From assembly GCA_030803735.1 (NCBI GenBank), contig JAURUC010000001.1, positions 4,593,501 to 4,657,500 on the forward strand: a DNA stretch of 64,000 nucleotides, in the 5' to 3' direction. The notes beneath the pieces were generated by a model. It was not told the DNA's origin. It searched no databases and worked only from the letters and a program-made list of their open reading frames with translations. The stretch's first letter is position 1. Every line of letters starts with the position of its first letter. This document shows, piece by piece, positions 32,866-42,800 of the stretch. Source of the stretch: Actinopolyspora lacussalsi (lineage in GTDB: Bacteria > Actinomycetota > Actinomycetes > Mycobacteriales > Pseudonocardiaceae). The position numbers and the translations under genes were made by a program.

Positions 32866-33705
32866 GTGACTGACCGTGGCGATGCCAGCGCCCTTCGGTG
32901 GCTGATCGGCAACGAGCTACGGCTGGCGCGTGAACGTGCGGGGAAGAGACAGGGCGAAGCGGGTTCTTTGCTCGGGTGCAGCCAGGCGAAGATCAACTAC
33001 CTGGAAACGGGCCGCAATAAGCAGCAGCCGGACGAAGTCAGCAAACTGCTGCACTTCTACGAAGCAGGAGCCGCGAAAGCCGACCGGCTCGCCGCCATCG
33101 CCGGGCATCCCGATCAGGGAACCTGGTGGGCCGATTTCGAGGACGTGGTACCGGACTGGTTCGCGACATTCGTGGGGCTCGAAGGATTGGCCTCACGAGA
33201 GTTCGTCTACGAGACCATGACGATTCCCGGACTGCTGCAGACCCGCGAGTACGCGACAGCGCTGCTGAACGGGCATCTCCGTGTTCCCGTGATCGATATC
33301 GAGCAGGTGGTGAACCTGCGAATCGCCAGGCAACAGTCCCTCCATAGTTCGCCTCCCCTGCACTTCGAGGTGGTGGTCGAGGAAAGCGTCCTGGACCGCG
33401 CCGTGGGCGGGCACGATGTCATGCAGGCTCAGCTACGTCACACCCTGGAGCTCTGCGAGCGGGAGAACATCACGCTGCGCGTGATGCCGCTCTCGGTTCC
33501 GGTGCACGACGGCATCGAAGGGGAGTTCATGCTGCTCGACTTCGAGCAGGCCCAGAGCATCGGATACATCGAGTACCCCAGCGGAGCCATCTACATCCAG
33601 AATCAGGAACAGGTCGCCGGTTACACCAAGGCCGCTCAGCGGCTGAACGAAGCCGCGCTCACTCCGGAACAGTCGTTGCGGGCGGTCGCCGCCCGTCTCG
33701 CATGA
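32866..33705 (+). CDS. XRE-family regulator with DUF5753 domain
   Basis: A 279-residue DNA-binding protein. Residues about 10-65 are the helix-turn-helix (IGNELRLARERAGKRQGEAG, then LLGCSQAKINYLETG); the rest is the DUF5753 effector domain with FVYETMTIPGLLQTREYA, a signature near its start. The GTG at 32866 follows AGGAGG at 32853-32858; an in-frame TTG at 32836 has no such site. It is followed by a DUF397 gene at 24 bases, the usual pair (WhiJ or Scr1/Scr2-like) in actinomycetes, where the small protein modulates the regulator. It probably binds the palindrome just upstream. Confidence 0.88.
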   Translation: MTDRGDASALRWLIGNELRLARERAGKRQGEAGSLLGCSQAKINYLETGRNKQQPDEVSKLLHFYEAGAAKADRLAAIAGHPDQGTWWADFEDVVPDWFATFVGLEGLASREFVYETMTIPGLLQTREYATALLNGHLRVPVIDIEQVVNLRIARQQSLHSSPPLHFEVVVEESVLDRAVGGHDVMQAQLRHTLELCERENITLRVMPLSVPVHDGIEGEFMLLDFEQAQSIGYIEYPSGAIYIQNQEQVAGYTKAAQRLNEAALTPEQSLRAVAARLA

Positions 33706-33729
33706 GCCGCAACCAGCAAGGAGAGCGAA

Positions 33730-33924
33730 ATGGTCGATGAGGAACGGGTTTTCCGGGTGTCTTCCTACTCGGGAAACGGCGCGAACTGCGTCGAGGTGGG
33801 ACTGGGCGGCGACGCGGTGGCCGTGCGGGACTCGAAGGCTCCCGAACACGGGACGCTGCGCTTCACCGAGGCACGGTGGCTCGACTTCCTGGGAACACTG
33901 CGCGGTGCGGTGAACGACCGCTGA
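33730..33924 (+). CDS. DUF397 protein, partner of the XRE regulator
   Basis: A 64-residue protein with all DUF397 marks: VFRVSSYSGNGANCVEVG, then VAVRDSKAPEHGTLRF and a final W-L-x-F-L-G helix. ATG 33730 follows AAGGAGAG. DUF397 genes are encoded beside XRE-DUF5753 genes and are thought to act as their antagonists or, in some cases, as antitoxins. Paralogue on the minus strand at 34045. Confidence 0.88.
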   Translation: MVDEERVFRVSSYSGNGANCVEVGLGGDAVAVRDSKAPEHGTLRFTEARWLDFLGTLRGAVNDR

Positions 33925-33943
33925 AGTAGTACCCGGCCGCGGC

Positions 33944-34012
33944 CCCGATCGGGCGTCAATTTCTCGCGAAATCGCCGCCCAGGCGGGAGGACGCGGCCGT
34001 CACCAGCGGCGT
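33944..34012. repeat. 69-base direct repeat, left copy
   Basis: Matches 34981-35049 at 67 of 69 positions. It contains the palindromic AATTTCTCGCGAAAT core. The right copy covers the last codons and stop of the Nudix gene, so this left copy is a displaced piece of that 3' end. The two copies bracket a DUF397 gene and a third immunity-like gene. Confidence 0.9.
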
Positions 34013-34044
34013 TGGATCATCGTTGTCCGGGGTTTCCCCGGTGC

Positions 34045-34242
34045 TTACCCGCGCAGGCCGCGCAGGAAGTTCCGCCACTGTTGGTGGTCGAAGGTCAGTA
34101 CCGCGCCCTGGCGGTCCTTGGAGTCGCGGGCGGCGACCGCGCCGGGCAGCGCGGCGACCTCGACGCAGTTGGCCCCGTTGTCGCTGTAGCTGGATACCCG
34201 CCAGTCGAGACGGTGGTCCTTGCCGGGGTTGTTGCCGGTCAT
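34045..34242 (-). CDS. DUF397 protein, second copy
   Basis: A 65-residue DUF397 protein: WRVSSYSDNGANCVEVAAL, VAARDSKDRQGAVLTF, and WRNFLRGLRG at the end. It has no XRE gene directly beside it on its strand, so it is an orphan or works with the regulator at 32866. It lies inside the segment bracketed by the 69-base direct repeats, 62 bases after the third immunity-like gene and in the same orientation. Confidence 0.85.
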   Translation of the reverse strand: MTGNNPGKDHRLDWRVSSYSDNGANCVEVAALPGAVAARDSKDRQGAVLTFDHQQWRNFLRGLRG

Positions 34243-34304
34243 CGTTCACCTCTCGCTCGGCGGTTCGGTGTGCGGCGGCAGGGAAGCGCAGGGAACCGCG
34301 CCGC

Positions 34305-34931
34305 TCACTCTCCCCGAAAGCGCAGCGGGTCGTCGAGTTCGAGTGAATCGCGGGCCGATTGGCTGATCGTGGCGCCGTTGACATGCACCGAGTGCAGGAT
34401 GCCGTTGTAGACGAGGTCCCACAACTCGGTGTTCCGCTGCGGATCGTCGAGATAGGAGGAGAACTCGTTGCCGTGGACGTCGACGAGCCGCAGCGACTGG
34501 TGCAGCTTCGTTCCGGCCACTTCGACCGAAGCGAGCTGATAGGTCAGCACGAAGTCCCCGTTCTCGTGGGCCAACCAGTCGACCCCGGCGGACAGGTTCG
34601 GATTGTGCTTCCGTAGCCCGGAAATCAACGCCCAGGAGCCCAGCGTGCCCCAGAAAACCAGCACTCGTGGCAGGTCGACCCCGCCCATGAAGACACCGAT
34701 CACGAAGATGACGGCTACCAGGGTCAATCTGGCCAGCAGGGAGCGTAACCGGGAGTGGTGGAACCACTCGACCATCGGAGAAACCTCGTGCGGCGGCCGT
34801 GGTGCGTTGTGCTGCTTGCCCCGTTCGGTGGGCGCGTTCGGGTTGCGGTCTCTGACCAGCGGTGCGCGCGGTGGACGAGGCTGCCCGGTGCGCGGGTCGG
34901 GGCAGGGCGGCAGTGTGGCCGGGTGGTTCAT
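34305..34931 (-). CDS. Two-TM candidate immunity protein, copy C
   Basis: A 208-residue relative of the proteins at 28630 and 29504. The N-terminal PDPRTGQPRPPRAPL and the C-terminal NTELWDLVYNGILHSV and LDDPLRFRGE are kept; the middle is very different, though it still has two hydrophobic stretches near residues 62-105. It has no effector gene next to it, so it would be an orphan immunity gene, a common sign of past exposure to related toxins. The sequence just outside its stop (CCGCGCCGCTCACTCTCCCC) is also shared with the other two copies. Confidence 0.7.
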   Translation of the reverse strand: MNHPATLPPCPDPRTGQPRPPRAPLVRDRNPNAPTERGKQHNAPRPPHEVSPMVEWFHHSRLRSLLARLTLVAVIFVIGVFMGGVDLPRVLVFWGTLGSWALISGLRKHNPNLSAGVDWLAHENGDFVLTYQLASVEVAGTKLHQSLRLVDVHGNEFSSYLDDPQRNTELWDLVYNGILHSVHVNGATISQSARDSLELDDPLRFRGE

Positions 34932-34980
34932 GGGTGCTCGTTCCGGTCGGCGTGGTCCGAGTGTTCGGTTATCGATCCGC

Positions 34981-35049
34981 CCCGATCGGCCGTCAATTTC
35001 TCGCGAAATCGCCGCCCAGCCGGGAGGACGCGGCCGTCACCAGCGGCGT
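34981..35049. repeat. 69-base direct repeat, right copy
   Basis: The native copy: it spans the 3' end and stop codon of the Nudix gene (stop at 34993-34995). Two positions differ from the left copy at 33944. Repeats of a gene's 3' end on both sides of cargo resemble the footprint of an insertion or of a recombination event. Confidence 0.9.
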
Positions 35050-35571
35050 GAGATCGCCCCCGCCGGGCAGCGAGCCCAGCGGCCACCAGCGCAGGTCCAC
35101 CGACTCCTCGCTGCGGCGCGGCACGGCACCGGAGGGCGCGCGCACCACGAACCGCACGTCGAAGTGCCGCGTCGGCTTGCCCAGCGAGCAGGTGACCGGG
35201 TGCACGTCCAGGTGCACCGGGTCGGGATTAACCACCAGCCCCTCGATGCCGGACTCCTCGGTGGCTTCCCGCAGCGCCGCGGCGGCCAGCGTCTCGTCGG
35301 CGGGCTCGCAGTGTCCGCCCAGCTGCAACCAGCGTCCGACCCTGGGGTGCAGCGTCAACATGGTGTGCTCGCCGCTGTCGTCCAGCACCAGCGCCGAGGA
35401 GGTCACGTGCCCCGGCTCACACTCGCGCAGGCAGGCGTCGCCACGCGCCCGCAGCAGCCCCACGAAGGCGTGCCGCAGCGCCTCCTGCCCCGAATCGGGT
35501 GCCCCGCCGGCCAGTGTGGGCGGTGTCCAGTCCTCCAGCGTGTGCAGCGCGTCGGTGTGCGGCCCGTTCAA
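34993..35571 (-). CDS. Nudix hydrolase in the F420 operon
   Basis: A 192-residue Nudix protein. The Nudix box reads [24 protein letters not shown] (G x5 E x7 REAxEE), preceded by [15 protein letters not shown]. The start is most likely TTG 35571, which overlaps the fbiB stop as TTGA; the open frame continues upstream but overlaps fbiB. The N-terminal 40 residues are helical. It probably hydrolyses a nucleoside diphosphate-linked compound, perhaps as a house-cleaning step linked to F420 or other nucleotide cofactors. Coupling to fbiB is seen; the function is inferred. Its 3' end is duplicated at 33944. Confidence 0.8.
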   Translation of the reverse strand: MNGPHTDALHTLEDWTPPTLAGGAPDSGQEALRHAFVGLLRARGDACLRECEPGHVTSSALVLDDSGEHTMLTLHPRVGRWLQLGGHCEPADETLAAAALREATEESGIEGLVVNPDPVHLDVHPVTCSLGKPTRHFDVRFVVRAPSGAVPRRSEESVDLRWWPLGSLPGGGDLTPLVTAASSRLGGDFARN

Positions 35572-36911
35572 AGCTCCACCAACCCCTCTTCCGGATCGCG
35601 CGGTTCCCGCGGCCCCTCGTGCGGCTCGGCCGGATACCCCACGGCCACCGCCCCCAGCGGCTCCCAGTGCTCGGGTAGCTCCAACGCGTTCCGCACCACC
35701 TCGGGGCAGAACAGCGTGGAGGATACCCAGCAGGAGCCGAGGTCCTCGGCGGCCAGCGAGACCAGCAGGTTCTGCACGGCGGCCCCGCCCGCGACCACGA
35801 ACATCGAACGTTCGGCGTCGGTGCGGCGCTCGTCCGGGTAGTCGTGCGCGCCGTCCCGGAGCAGGAACGGCACCACCAGCTCCGGCGCCTCGTAGAGCAG
35901 ATCGCCCCGGCCGACCCTGCGGCGGGCCCGCTCCTCGGCGAGCCCGTCCACGCGCAGGTCCTCCAGCCACGCGGTTCGCATCGCGTCCAGCAGTTTGCCG
36001 CGCAGCGCGCGGTCCCGCAGCCACACGAACCGCACCGGCCGGGTGTGGTGCGGGGCGGGCGCGGTCAGCGCCGCACCGACCGCCCGGCGCAGCGCCGCGG
36101 CGTCCACCGGTGTGTCGGCGAACTCGCGCACCGAGCGGCGCAGCAGCACCGCCTCGCCGCGTCCCTGCGCGATCGCCTCGGCGGTTCCCAGCCGGAACAG
36201 GTCCTCCTCGACGGTGCGCACCAGGTCACCCGCTCGCGAACCGTCGGCGCGCTCGTCGATCCCGCGAACCACCGCGACCGGGGTCCTGCCCAGCTTGCCC
36301 TTGACCAGGTCGGCGGCCCCCGCGATCTCGTCGGCCACCGCCACTTCGGTGACCTCCAGCTCGTTGCCGAGCGAGTCGGTGGAGCCCGCGTAGCGGTGCA
36401 GCACCGCCACGCCCGCCGAACCGATCGCCACGTCGGTCTGGCCGAGCCGCCAGGCTCGCCCCATCGTGTCGGTGATCACCACGGCGACCCGTACCCCGGC
36501 CCGCTCGGCCAGCTCGGCGCGCAACCGCTCCGCCGTGGCGTCGGGGTCGCGGGGCAGCAGCGCGATCCGATCGGTGGCCACGTTGGACGCGTCCACCCCG
36601 GACGCGGCCTGCACTATGCCGAGCTTGTTCTGTGTGATCAGTGTCCTGCCCTTGCGGGCCAGCACGTGGTCGGCCTCGGCCAGTACCTGTTCCCGTCGCA
36701 GCCTGTCCCGCTCCTCGGGATCCGGCGGCGTGTCCATGACCCGTCCCTCGATCTTGGACACGATCTTGCTGGTGATCACCAGGACGTCGTCGTCGCGCAA
36801 CCAGGGTGCTGCCGTCAGCAACGCACCCGCGAGATCGTCGCCCTCCGCGAACTCCGGCAGTCCCGGAACGGAGTGGACCCGCAGTTCCTCGTCTGCGGCG
36901 TGGTCGTTCAT
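35568..36911 (-). CDS. fbiB: FbiB, bifunctional F420:gamma-glutamyl ligase/reductase
   Basis: A 447-residue two-domain protein. Residues about 10-250 are CofE-like: [33 protein letters not shown] and [21 protein letters not shown] bind GTP, metal and F420-0. Residues about 260-447 form a nitroreductase-like FMN domain ([13 protein letters not shown]; the end [11 protein letters not shown]), which in actinobacteria reduces dehydro-F420-0. ATG 36911 overlaps the fbiA stop as ATGA. It adds glutamates to F420 and completes the cofactor used by actinobacterial oxidoreductases. Length agrees with mycobacterial FbiB. Confidence 0.93.
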   Translation of the reverse strand: MNDHAADEELRVHSVPGLPEFAEGDDLAGALLTAAPWLRDDDVLVITSKIVSKIEGRVMDTPPDPEERDRLRREQVLAEADHVLARKGRTLITQNKLGIVQAASGVDASNVATDRIALLPRDPDATAERLRAELAERAGVRVAVVITDTMGRAWRLGQTDVAIGSAGVAVLHRYAGSTDSLGNELEVTEVAVADEIAGAADLVKGKLGRTPVAVVRGIDERADGSRAGDLVRTVEEDLFRLGTAEAIAQGRGEAVLLRRSVREFADTPVDAAALRRAVGAALTAPAPHHTRPVRFVWLRDRALRGKLLDAMRTAWLEDLRVDGLAEERARRRVGRGDLLYEAPELVVPFLLRDGAHDYPDERRTDAERSMFVVAGGAAVQNLLVSLAAEDLGSCWVSSTLFCPEVVRNALELPEHWEPLGAVAVGYPAEPHEGPREPRDPEEGLVEL

Positions 36912-37918
36912 GCGGTCACCTCCGGAGCGGCCACCCCGCCGATGTCGAAGGCCGCTCGCGCCATCTCCGCGCTCGCCGCGGTGTCCGACATGAGCAGCGG
37001 CACCGAACGGGTCGCCACGCCCGGCACCTGGGCGGTGTCGGTGCTGTGGACCAGCCAGGCGTCCAGGATGCCCTCCCCGGAGGTGGAACGGGAACCGTAG
37101 TGCTCGCCTACTGCCTGGGCGGTGCTGCTCACCCCGATCGCGCGCAGGCAGGCGTCGGCCATGCCGCGCACCGCCCCGCCGCTGATGATCGGGGAGAGTC
37201 CGACCACGGCCGCCGTCGTCTCGCGCAGCGCCGCACGCACCCCCGGTACGGCCAGCATCGTCCCGATGCTGACCACCGGGTTGGACGGCGCCACCAGCAC
37301 GATGTCGGCCTCGTTGATCGCCTCGGTGGCCCCCTCGTGGGCGGTCGCCTCGTCCGCGCCGACCGGAACGATCGCGTTGGCCTCGGGCCTGGCGCCGTAG
37401 CGCACCCACCACTCCTGGAAGTGCACCGCTCGCGCGCCCGAGCCGGAGGGGTCCTCGATCGCCACGTGCGTCTCGACGCGGTCGTCGGTCACCGGCAGCA
37501 GCCGCACGCCCGGTCGCCACCGGTCGCACAGCGCCTCGGTGACCTCCGAGAGCGGATACCCGGCCCGCAGCATCCTGGTGCGGATCAGGTGGGTGGCGAT
37601 GTCGCGGTCACCCAGCCCGAACCAGGTGGGCTCGGCCTCGTAGGCGGCCAGCTCCTCCGCGACCGACCAGGTCTCCGCCTCGCGGCCCCACCCCTTGGCG
37701 GTGTCGATGCCACCACCGAGGGTGTACATGCAGGTGTCCAGGTCCGGGCACACCCGCAGACCGTGCATCCAGACGTCGTCGGCGATGTTGACTATCGCGG
37801 AGACCTCGTGCGGTGCGGATCCCTCGGGTTCGCCGACCGGGGGTAGCCCCAGGGCCTTCTTGACGCCGAGCAGGAACTGCGCTCCACCGACTCCGCCGAC
37901 CAGTACTGCGACCTTCAC
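36908..37918 (-). CDS. fbiA: FbiA (CofD), F420 phospholactate/phosphoenolpyruvate transferase
   Basis: A 336-residue CofD-family enzyme that joins the side chain of the GDP-activated three-carbon unit to the deazaflavin Fo. Signatures: [21 protein letters not shown] at the N-terminus (split: VGGVGGAQF, then LLGVKKAL), [50 protein letters not shown], and the late [22 protein letters not shown] 37918 begins directly with the phosphate-binding strand. First gene of fbiA-fbiB-Nudix on the minus strand. Confidence 0.94.
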   Translation of the reverse strand: MKVAVLVGGVGGAQFLLGVKKALGLPPVGEPEGSAPHEVSAIVNIADDVWMHGLRVCPDLDTCMYTLGGGIDTAKGWGREAETWSVAEELAAYEAEPTWFGLGDRDIATHLIRTRMLRAGYPLSEVTEALCDRWRPGVRLLPVTDDRVETHVAIEDPSGSGARAVHFQEWWVRYGARPEANAIVPVGADEATAHEGATEAINEADIVLVAPSNPVVSIGTMLAVPGVRAALRETTAAVVGLSPIISGGAVRGMADACLRAIGVSSTAQAVGEHYGSRSTSGEGILDAWLVHSTDTAQVPGVATRSVPLLMSDTAASAEMARAAFDIGGVAAPEVTA

Positions 37919-38049
37919 GTCCCGAATCCTCCCACGGGGCGAAGCGGGGGTTGTCCCGCGGCTCGGTGAACTCCGCGCGCGACAACCGGTGCCGGTCGGA
38001 GCGCCGAGCCGTCCGGCGTGTTCGCCCGTGGCGGGTCACGCGAGGAGCG

Positions 38050-38799
38050 TCACTCCCAGAAGCGGAAGTACAGGTTGCCGTACCCGTAGAGGCGGGTGCT
38101 ACCGCCGACCGCGTTGAACAACGCGTCCGCGCCGTTGAAGAAGACGTAGCTCGCTCCGGGGATCACGAACAGGATCAGCACGATCCCCAGCGGCGCCCAC
38201 GGCCGGGCCTGTTCCCCGAAGTGCCGTGCCTTGGGCGAGAGCCAGGGCTCGATGGCGCCGTAGCCGTCCAGCCCGGGAACCGGCAGGATGTTGAGCACGA
38301 AGGCGATCACCTGCAGGAAGGCCAGGTAGGACAGCCCGGCGGCCAGCCCGAGCGGCATCTCGATCGTGGCCACCGAGGCGGTGAGACCGATTCCCAGCAG
38401 CAGGTTCATCGCCGGACCGGCCAGTGAGACGTTCGCCTCGTCCCGTTTGGACCGCAGCGCCGCGTGGTTGATCCACACCGCGCCGCCCGGCAGCGGGATG
38501 CCGCCGATGAGCACGAACAGGATCGGCAGCAACAGGCTCAACACCGGATCGGTGTAGCGCCTCGGGTCGAGGGTGAGATAGCCCTTCTCCCGCACCTCGC
38601 GGTCACCGCCGCGCAGTGCGGCGACGGCGTGCCCGAACTCGTGCAGGCACAGCGAGGTGGCCCAGCCACCGAGCACGAGGAGCACGACTCCGGTGATGAT
38701 CAGCGCCCGGTTGTCCGAGGTGGCCAGCACGCCGCCGAGGACTGTGACCGCCAGCAGGGCGAGGAACAGTGGGCTGATACGCGTCGGGGTGTTTCGCAC
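38050..38799 (-). CDS. Site-2-type membrane metalloprotease (M50)
   Basis: A 249-residue integral membrane zinc protease. CLHEFGHAVAAL gives the HExxH zinc motif inside a membrane helix; LNILPVPGLDGYGAIEPWL contains the third ligand Asp of the family (NPxPxLDG form). Other helices cover about residues 10-50, 85-105, 130-160 and 200-215. The GTG at 38799 has a GGGAG site; the frame opens further to an ATG at 38841, but the extra Arg-rich residues look untranslated. Role unknown; such proteins cleave membrane-anchored regulators. Single gene, convergent with nothing, between fbiA and whiB2. Confidence 0.83.
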   Translation of the reverse strand: MRNTPTRISPLFLALLAVTVLGGVLATSDNRALIITGVVLLVLGGWATSLCLHEFGHAVAALRGGDREVREKGYLTLDPRRYTDPVLSLLLPILFVLIGGIPLPGGAVWINHAALRSKRDEANVSLAGPAMNLLLGIGLTASVATIEMPLGLAAGLSYLAFLQVIAFVLNILPVPGLDGYGAIEPWLSPKARHFGEQARPWAPLGIVLILFVIPGASYVFFNGADALFNAVGGSTRLYGYGNLYFRFWE

Positions 38800-39248
38800 C
38801 CCACCAGTCTCCCGGTCGCTCGCCGGGCGTCGTCGCCGCATCGGTGGTATCCCTGTGTCCGAGGATCTTGAGCGGTCCGGACGGGGGATCCCCGTTGGAC
38901 TGTTCCGGTTACCCCGTTCTGCTCCTTCGGTAGGTGGAACCGTCCCTCTACGGGATGGTCTCCGCTTGACCGTGGCGGGCTACACGGGTGTAATCACATT
39001 GGTGTTATTTACCGCTGGAAAGATTGATCGGTTGACTCGGTGGGATGGGGAAACCGATCACCTGATCCGGCGGTGCCGGGTAACGGGAGGCCCGGTTAGT
39101 GCACGGTCGGAGGAACCGCGATGGCGTGATCGCGATTTCGTCCGGCGGTCGGTATTCCGGCCACGCCGAACCGGTTGTCCGGTTCATCACGTCCCGTGAG
39201 TCCTGGGGAGGGCCGCGGGAACGGAAAAATTTAACGGGGGAGGTTCAA
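38800..39248. other. Intergenic region upstream of whiB2, 449 bases
   Basis: No gene is seen. The region is divergent, serving the protease gene on the left and whiB2 on the right. An AT-rich stretch (about 38990-39015) and the inverted repeat GATCGGTT (39026-39033) / AACCGATC (39052-39059) lie 190-220 bases before the whiB2 ATG. Long, structured leaders are typical for whiB-type developmental genes. No sigma-factor boxes can be named with certainty. Confidence 0.5.
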
Positions 39249-39560
39249 ATGTTGCGGACCGAGCAGGAAGGTCTGACAGCGGGGGAGGACGCTCGCGTCG
39301 CCGAGATCGACATTCTGGCCGGGCTGATCGAGGCGGAGGAAGATCAGGACTGGCAGGAACGCGCGCTGTGCGCCCAAACCGATCCGGAAGCGTTCTTTCC
39401 GGAAAAAGGTGGTTCCACTCGCGAGGCGAAACGTATTTGCGCCGGATGTGAAGTACGTTCGGAATGTCTCGAATACGCCCTGGAGCACGATGAAAGGTTC
39501 GGTATTTGGGGCGGACTTTCCGAACGGGAACGGCGCAGGCTCAAACGGCAGGCCAGTTGA
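39249..39560 (+). CDS. whiB2: WhiB2-type iron-sulphur transcription factor
   Basis: A 103-residue WhiB-family protein. Four cysteines hold the 4Fe-4S cluster: ALCAQTDPEAFFPEKGG, then ICAGCEVRSEC; the FGIWGGLSERERRRLKR turn and basic tail bind DNA and sigma. The DPEAFFPEKGGSTREAK and YALEHDERFGIWGG stretches are those of WhiB2/WhmD, the essential regulator of septation and cell division. ATG 39249 follows GGGGGAGG. Repeat copy 4 starts 34 bases after the stop. Confidence 0.95.
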   Translation: MLRTEQEGLTAGEDARVAEIDILAGLIEAEEDQDWQERALCAQTDPEAFFPEKGGSTREAKRICAGCEVRSECLEYALEHDERFGIWGGLSERERRRLKRQAS

Positions 39561-39594
39561 TCGAACTCTTCGGTTCCGGTCGTCGAGGGGTCGG

Positions 39595-39702
39595 GTGGCG
39601 GGGGCTCCCGCGAGCTCTCACTTCGGGAGTCTCTGACGCTGAACAGGTACTGTCTCACGTTGGGGCCGTCCTCGGGAGCGCACGCGGGAGAACCCGCCGC
39701 GG
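39595..39702 (+). repeat. Dispersed structured repeat, copy 4 (most divergent)
   Basis: From GTGGCGGGGGCTC to AACCCGCCGCGG. The outer stem CTCCCGCG...CGCGGGAG is kept, the inner hairpin sequence has changed (GAACAGGTACTGTCTCACGT). It follows whiB2 in the same orientation. The 23-base tail is reduced to fragments. Confidence 0.7.
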
Positions 39703-39891
39703 TGGCGGCTGCTCGGGCGGTTTCCGCTGCTGTCACACCGAGGACACCGCCATCCGATGATCAACTCGATCGTTCGCCGCGTCGTCCGCTGCGGTAACGA
39801 ATTCCTACTCGTCGGTAAGAGCATGTCCCGGAACGCGTGGCCGTCCATTACCGTCGTGCGGTGATCGGACCACGGCACGCGGGAGGACACG
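39703..39891. other. Region between repeat copy 4 and the large GT gene
   Basis: Together with the repeat this gap is 331 bases long. I see no gene here; the stretch must hold the promoter of the large gene at 39892. A GGGAGG ribosome site precedes the GTG. Confidence 0.5.
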
Positions 39892-42800
39892 GTGGCCGCA
39901 TTACGTTCCGCCGGGGAAACGGGCGGTGAACACCACCCGAGCACGGCACCGGTGCTGGCGGTGCTGGTGTGTCATCGGGGCGCGGAGTGGTTGCCGGAGG
40001 CGCTGACGGCGCTGCGGCGCCTGACGGTGTTACCGCGCCACTTCTTGGCGGTGGAGGTCGGGTCGGACGAGGAAACCGTCGAACCGTTCGCGGCGGAGGC
40101 GGCGCTGTCGGCGACCGACGGTGTCGCTGTGGAGAGTGCCACTCCGGACGGTGCTGATCCGACCGGTGCTGGTCCGGACGTTCCCGCGGCCGACGTCGCG
40201 GAGTTGCTGGACGGTGTGCTCACCGTCGGAAGCGACACCGGTTTCGGCGCGGCAGTGGCGCACGCCGTGGAGTACGCCGAGCAGCGCTGGGGCGATCCCG
40301 GTAACTGGCTGTGGCTGCTGCGCGACGACGCCGCTCCCGAGCCCGACTGCTTGGACACGCTGCTGCGGGTGGCCGACAACGATTCCTCGGCGGCCGTGCT
40401 CGGCCCGCTGGGACTCGACCGGGACGATCCGCGGCTGATCGTCGACGCGGGACTGTCGATGGACACATCGGGCCGGGTGCGTACCGGTTCCCGGTCCCCG
40501 GGACTCGATCCGGCGCTCGGCGACGCCCCGGGCGGTGCGGGCTCCGCGTTGCAGGTGTCCGAGGTGTTGGCGGTCTCCGGGGCGTGTGCGCTGGTGCGGC
40601 GCGAGGTCTTCGACGAGCTCGATGGATTCGACGAGCGACTGCCACCGGGCTGCGCGGAGGTCGACCTGGGTTGGCGAGCCAACGCCGCGGGACACCTCGT
40701 GCTGTGCGTGCCGGAGGCCCGCATGCGGCGCGTGGCCGCCGCGCGCACCGGCGAGCGGGGTGAACCACGGCACGAGGGGGCGGACTCCGTCACCGCCGCC
40801 ACCGTTCGGCGCCGGGGCGAGGTACTCACCTACCTCGCCAATGTGGGCAACCGCGCCTACCGGTTCGGCGTACCGCGGCTGGTGCTGCTGGCGCTGCCTC
40901 GGAGCTTCGTACGGCTCGTGACCGGACGGGCACCGGAGGCGTTCGCGGAGCTCGTGGTGGGACTCCGACTGCTCACGGGAAGACTGCGGCTCCGTGACGC
41001 ACGAGTCGGCCACGGCAGAGCCGCCACGGCGGGCAGTGGGGTCGACGGCTTGTTGACCGGCAGGGGCGACCGGATGCGCGACCTCGTGCTGAGCGGATAT
41101 GCCCGGTTGGTGCGTAACCGGGTGCGGCACGACGCCCGGATCGGCCTCGACCGGTCGAGTGCCTCGCCCGCCCGGGTGCCCGACGTGCCGAATCCCGCCA
41201 AGCACGGACCGGACGCGTTGCCGAGCGGAGCCCTGGGGCACGCGGGTGCCCGCCGACGCTCCGCGATGGGGCTGCGCAGACCCACCGATCCGGTGGTGAT
41301 CGCCGTGCCCGAACACCACTCCGCCGCCGCACGGGAGAGCGAGGCCGAGGCTGACGAGGCCGGCGACGGAACCGAAGCGCGAGCACGCCCCACCCCGGCC
41401 CCCCGCGACGGCGCCGCCGACACCTCGCCGCCGGCGGAACTGCTGTTCGTGCCGGTCGACCGTCGGCGAGTGCTGCGCGAGCTGCTGCTGAACCCGCCGC
41501 TCGTGCTGTTCGTCGGGCTGGTCCTGCTGGCCCTGCTCGCGCACGGCCCGTTCGCCGAGACCTCCCGGCTGGGGACGGAACTGCACGGTGGCAGGCTGCT
41601 GCCCGCGGCGGGGCTCGAGCAGACGTGGTCGAGCTACCTCGCCGCGTGGCACCCGAGCCACGGCGGAACCGGATCCCCCGCACCGCCGACCCTGCTGGTG
41701 CTGGGGTTGTTGGGCGGGCTGCTGGCCCCCTTCGGCGGTCCACCCGCCGCGGTCGCCCTGTTGCTGCTGGCACAGTTGCCCGCCGCCGGGCTGTCCGCCT
41801 ACCTGGCGGGCCGCTCGATTCCGGTTCCCCGGAGTTGGCTGGCGGTGGCCGCCGCGGCCTACGCGCTGCTCCCGGTCGCGATGGCGGGGGCCGTGCAGGG
41901 ACGTCTCGACGCGGTACTGGCTCATGTACTGCTTCCGCCGGTGCTGGCGGGCCTGGCCGGGTTGTTGGGACTGGTGCCGCGATACCGGGGCGGGCGGCCC
42001 AACTGGTTGGGCACGGCGTGCCGTACCGCGCTCGCGGCGGCGGTGCTGGCCGCGTTCGCCCCCGGCGTGTACGTACTGCTGGTACTGCTCGCGGTGGTGG
42101 GGTTCCTCTGCCCGCCCTTCGCACCGGCGGGCGCGGTGCGCAGGCTGGCCGGGCTGGCCTCCTTCGTGCTGCTTCCCGTCGCCTGTCTGCTGCCGTGGCC
42201 GGTGGTGGCGCTGCGGCATCCGGAGCTGCTGTTGCACGGTCCCGGCGTCCCGGTGACCGAGCATCCCGCCGGACTCTCGCTGCTGGCGTTGCACCCCGGA
42301 GACACCGCGTGGGGTTGGGTCGCCGTTTCACTGCCGGTGGGCGCGGCGCTGCTCCTGTTGTTCCGGGTTCCCGGTCGTGCCGCGTTGCCCGGCTTGGTGG
42401 TGGCCTGCTTCGGCTGGGGCGCGAGTCTGCTGGTCGCACGAATCTCCCTCCCCCCGCTGCTCGGTGGGACCGAGAGCGTCGGGTGGGCCGGTGGAGCGTT
42501 GCTGCTGACGGCGTGCGGCCTGCTCTGGGTCGTGCTGGCGTGCCTGGCCGGGCCTCGAAGGTGGTCGGCGGGTGTGCCGTCTCGGCGACCGATGGGAGCC
42601 GTCGCTGTCGTGGTGCTGCTGTCACTGGCGCTCGGGACGCTTTCCACGGCACGGTCCGGCCCGCTGCGTCCGGTCCCCGAGACGTCGACCGCGGCGGGCG
42701 ACACCGGCTACTGGCTGACCCTGCGCCCCGATTCCGGAGTGCCGCGGCTCACGCCCCGGCCGCGGCCCCGGTTCGGAAGTGCTTCGCTGGCGCCTGCTCC

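Noticed and set aside
33944..35049. An insertion sequence between the 69-base repeats
   Set aside because: No transposase or integrase frame and no terminal inverted repeats are present; the cargo is only a DUF397 and an immunity-like gene.
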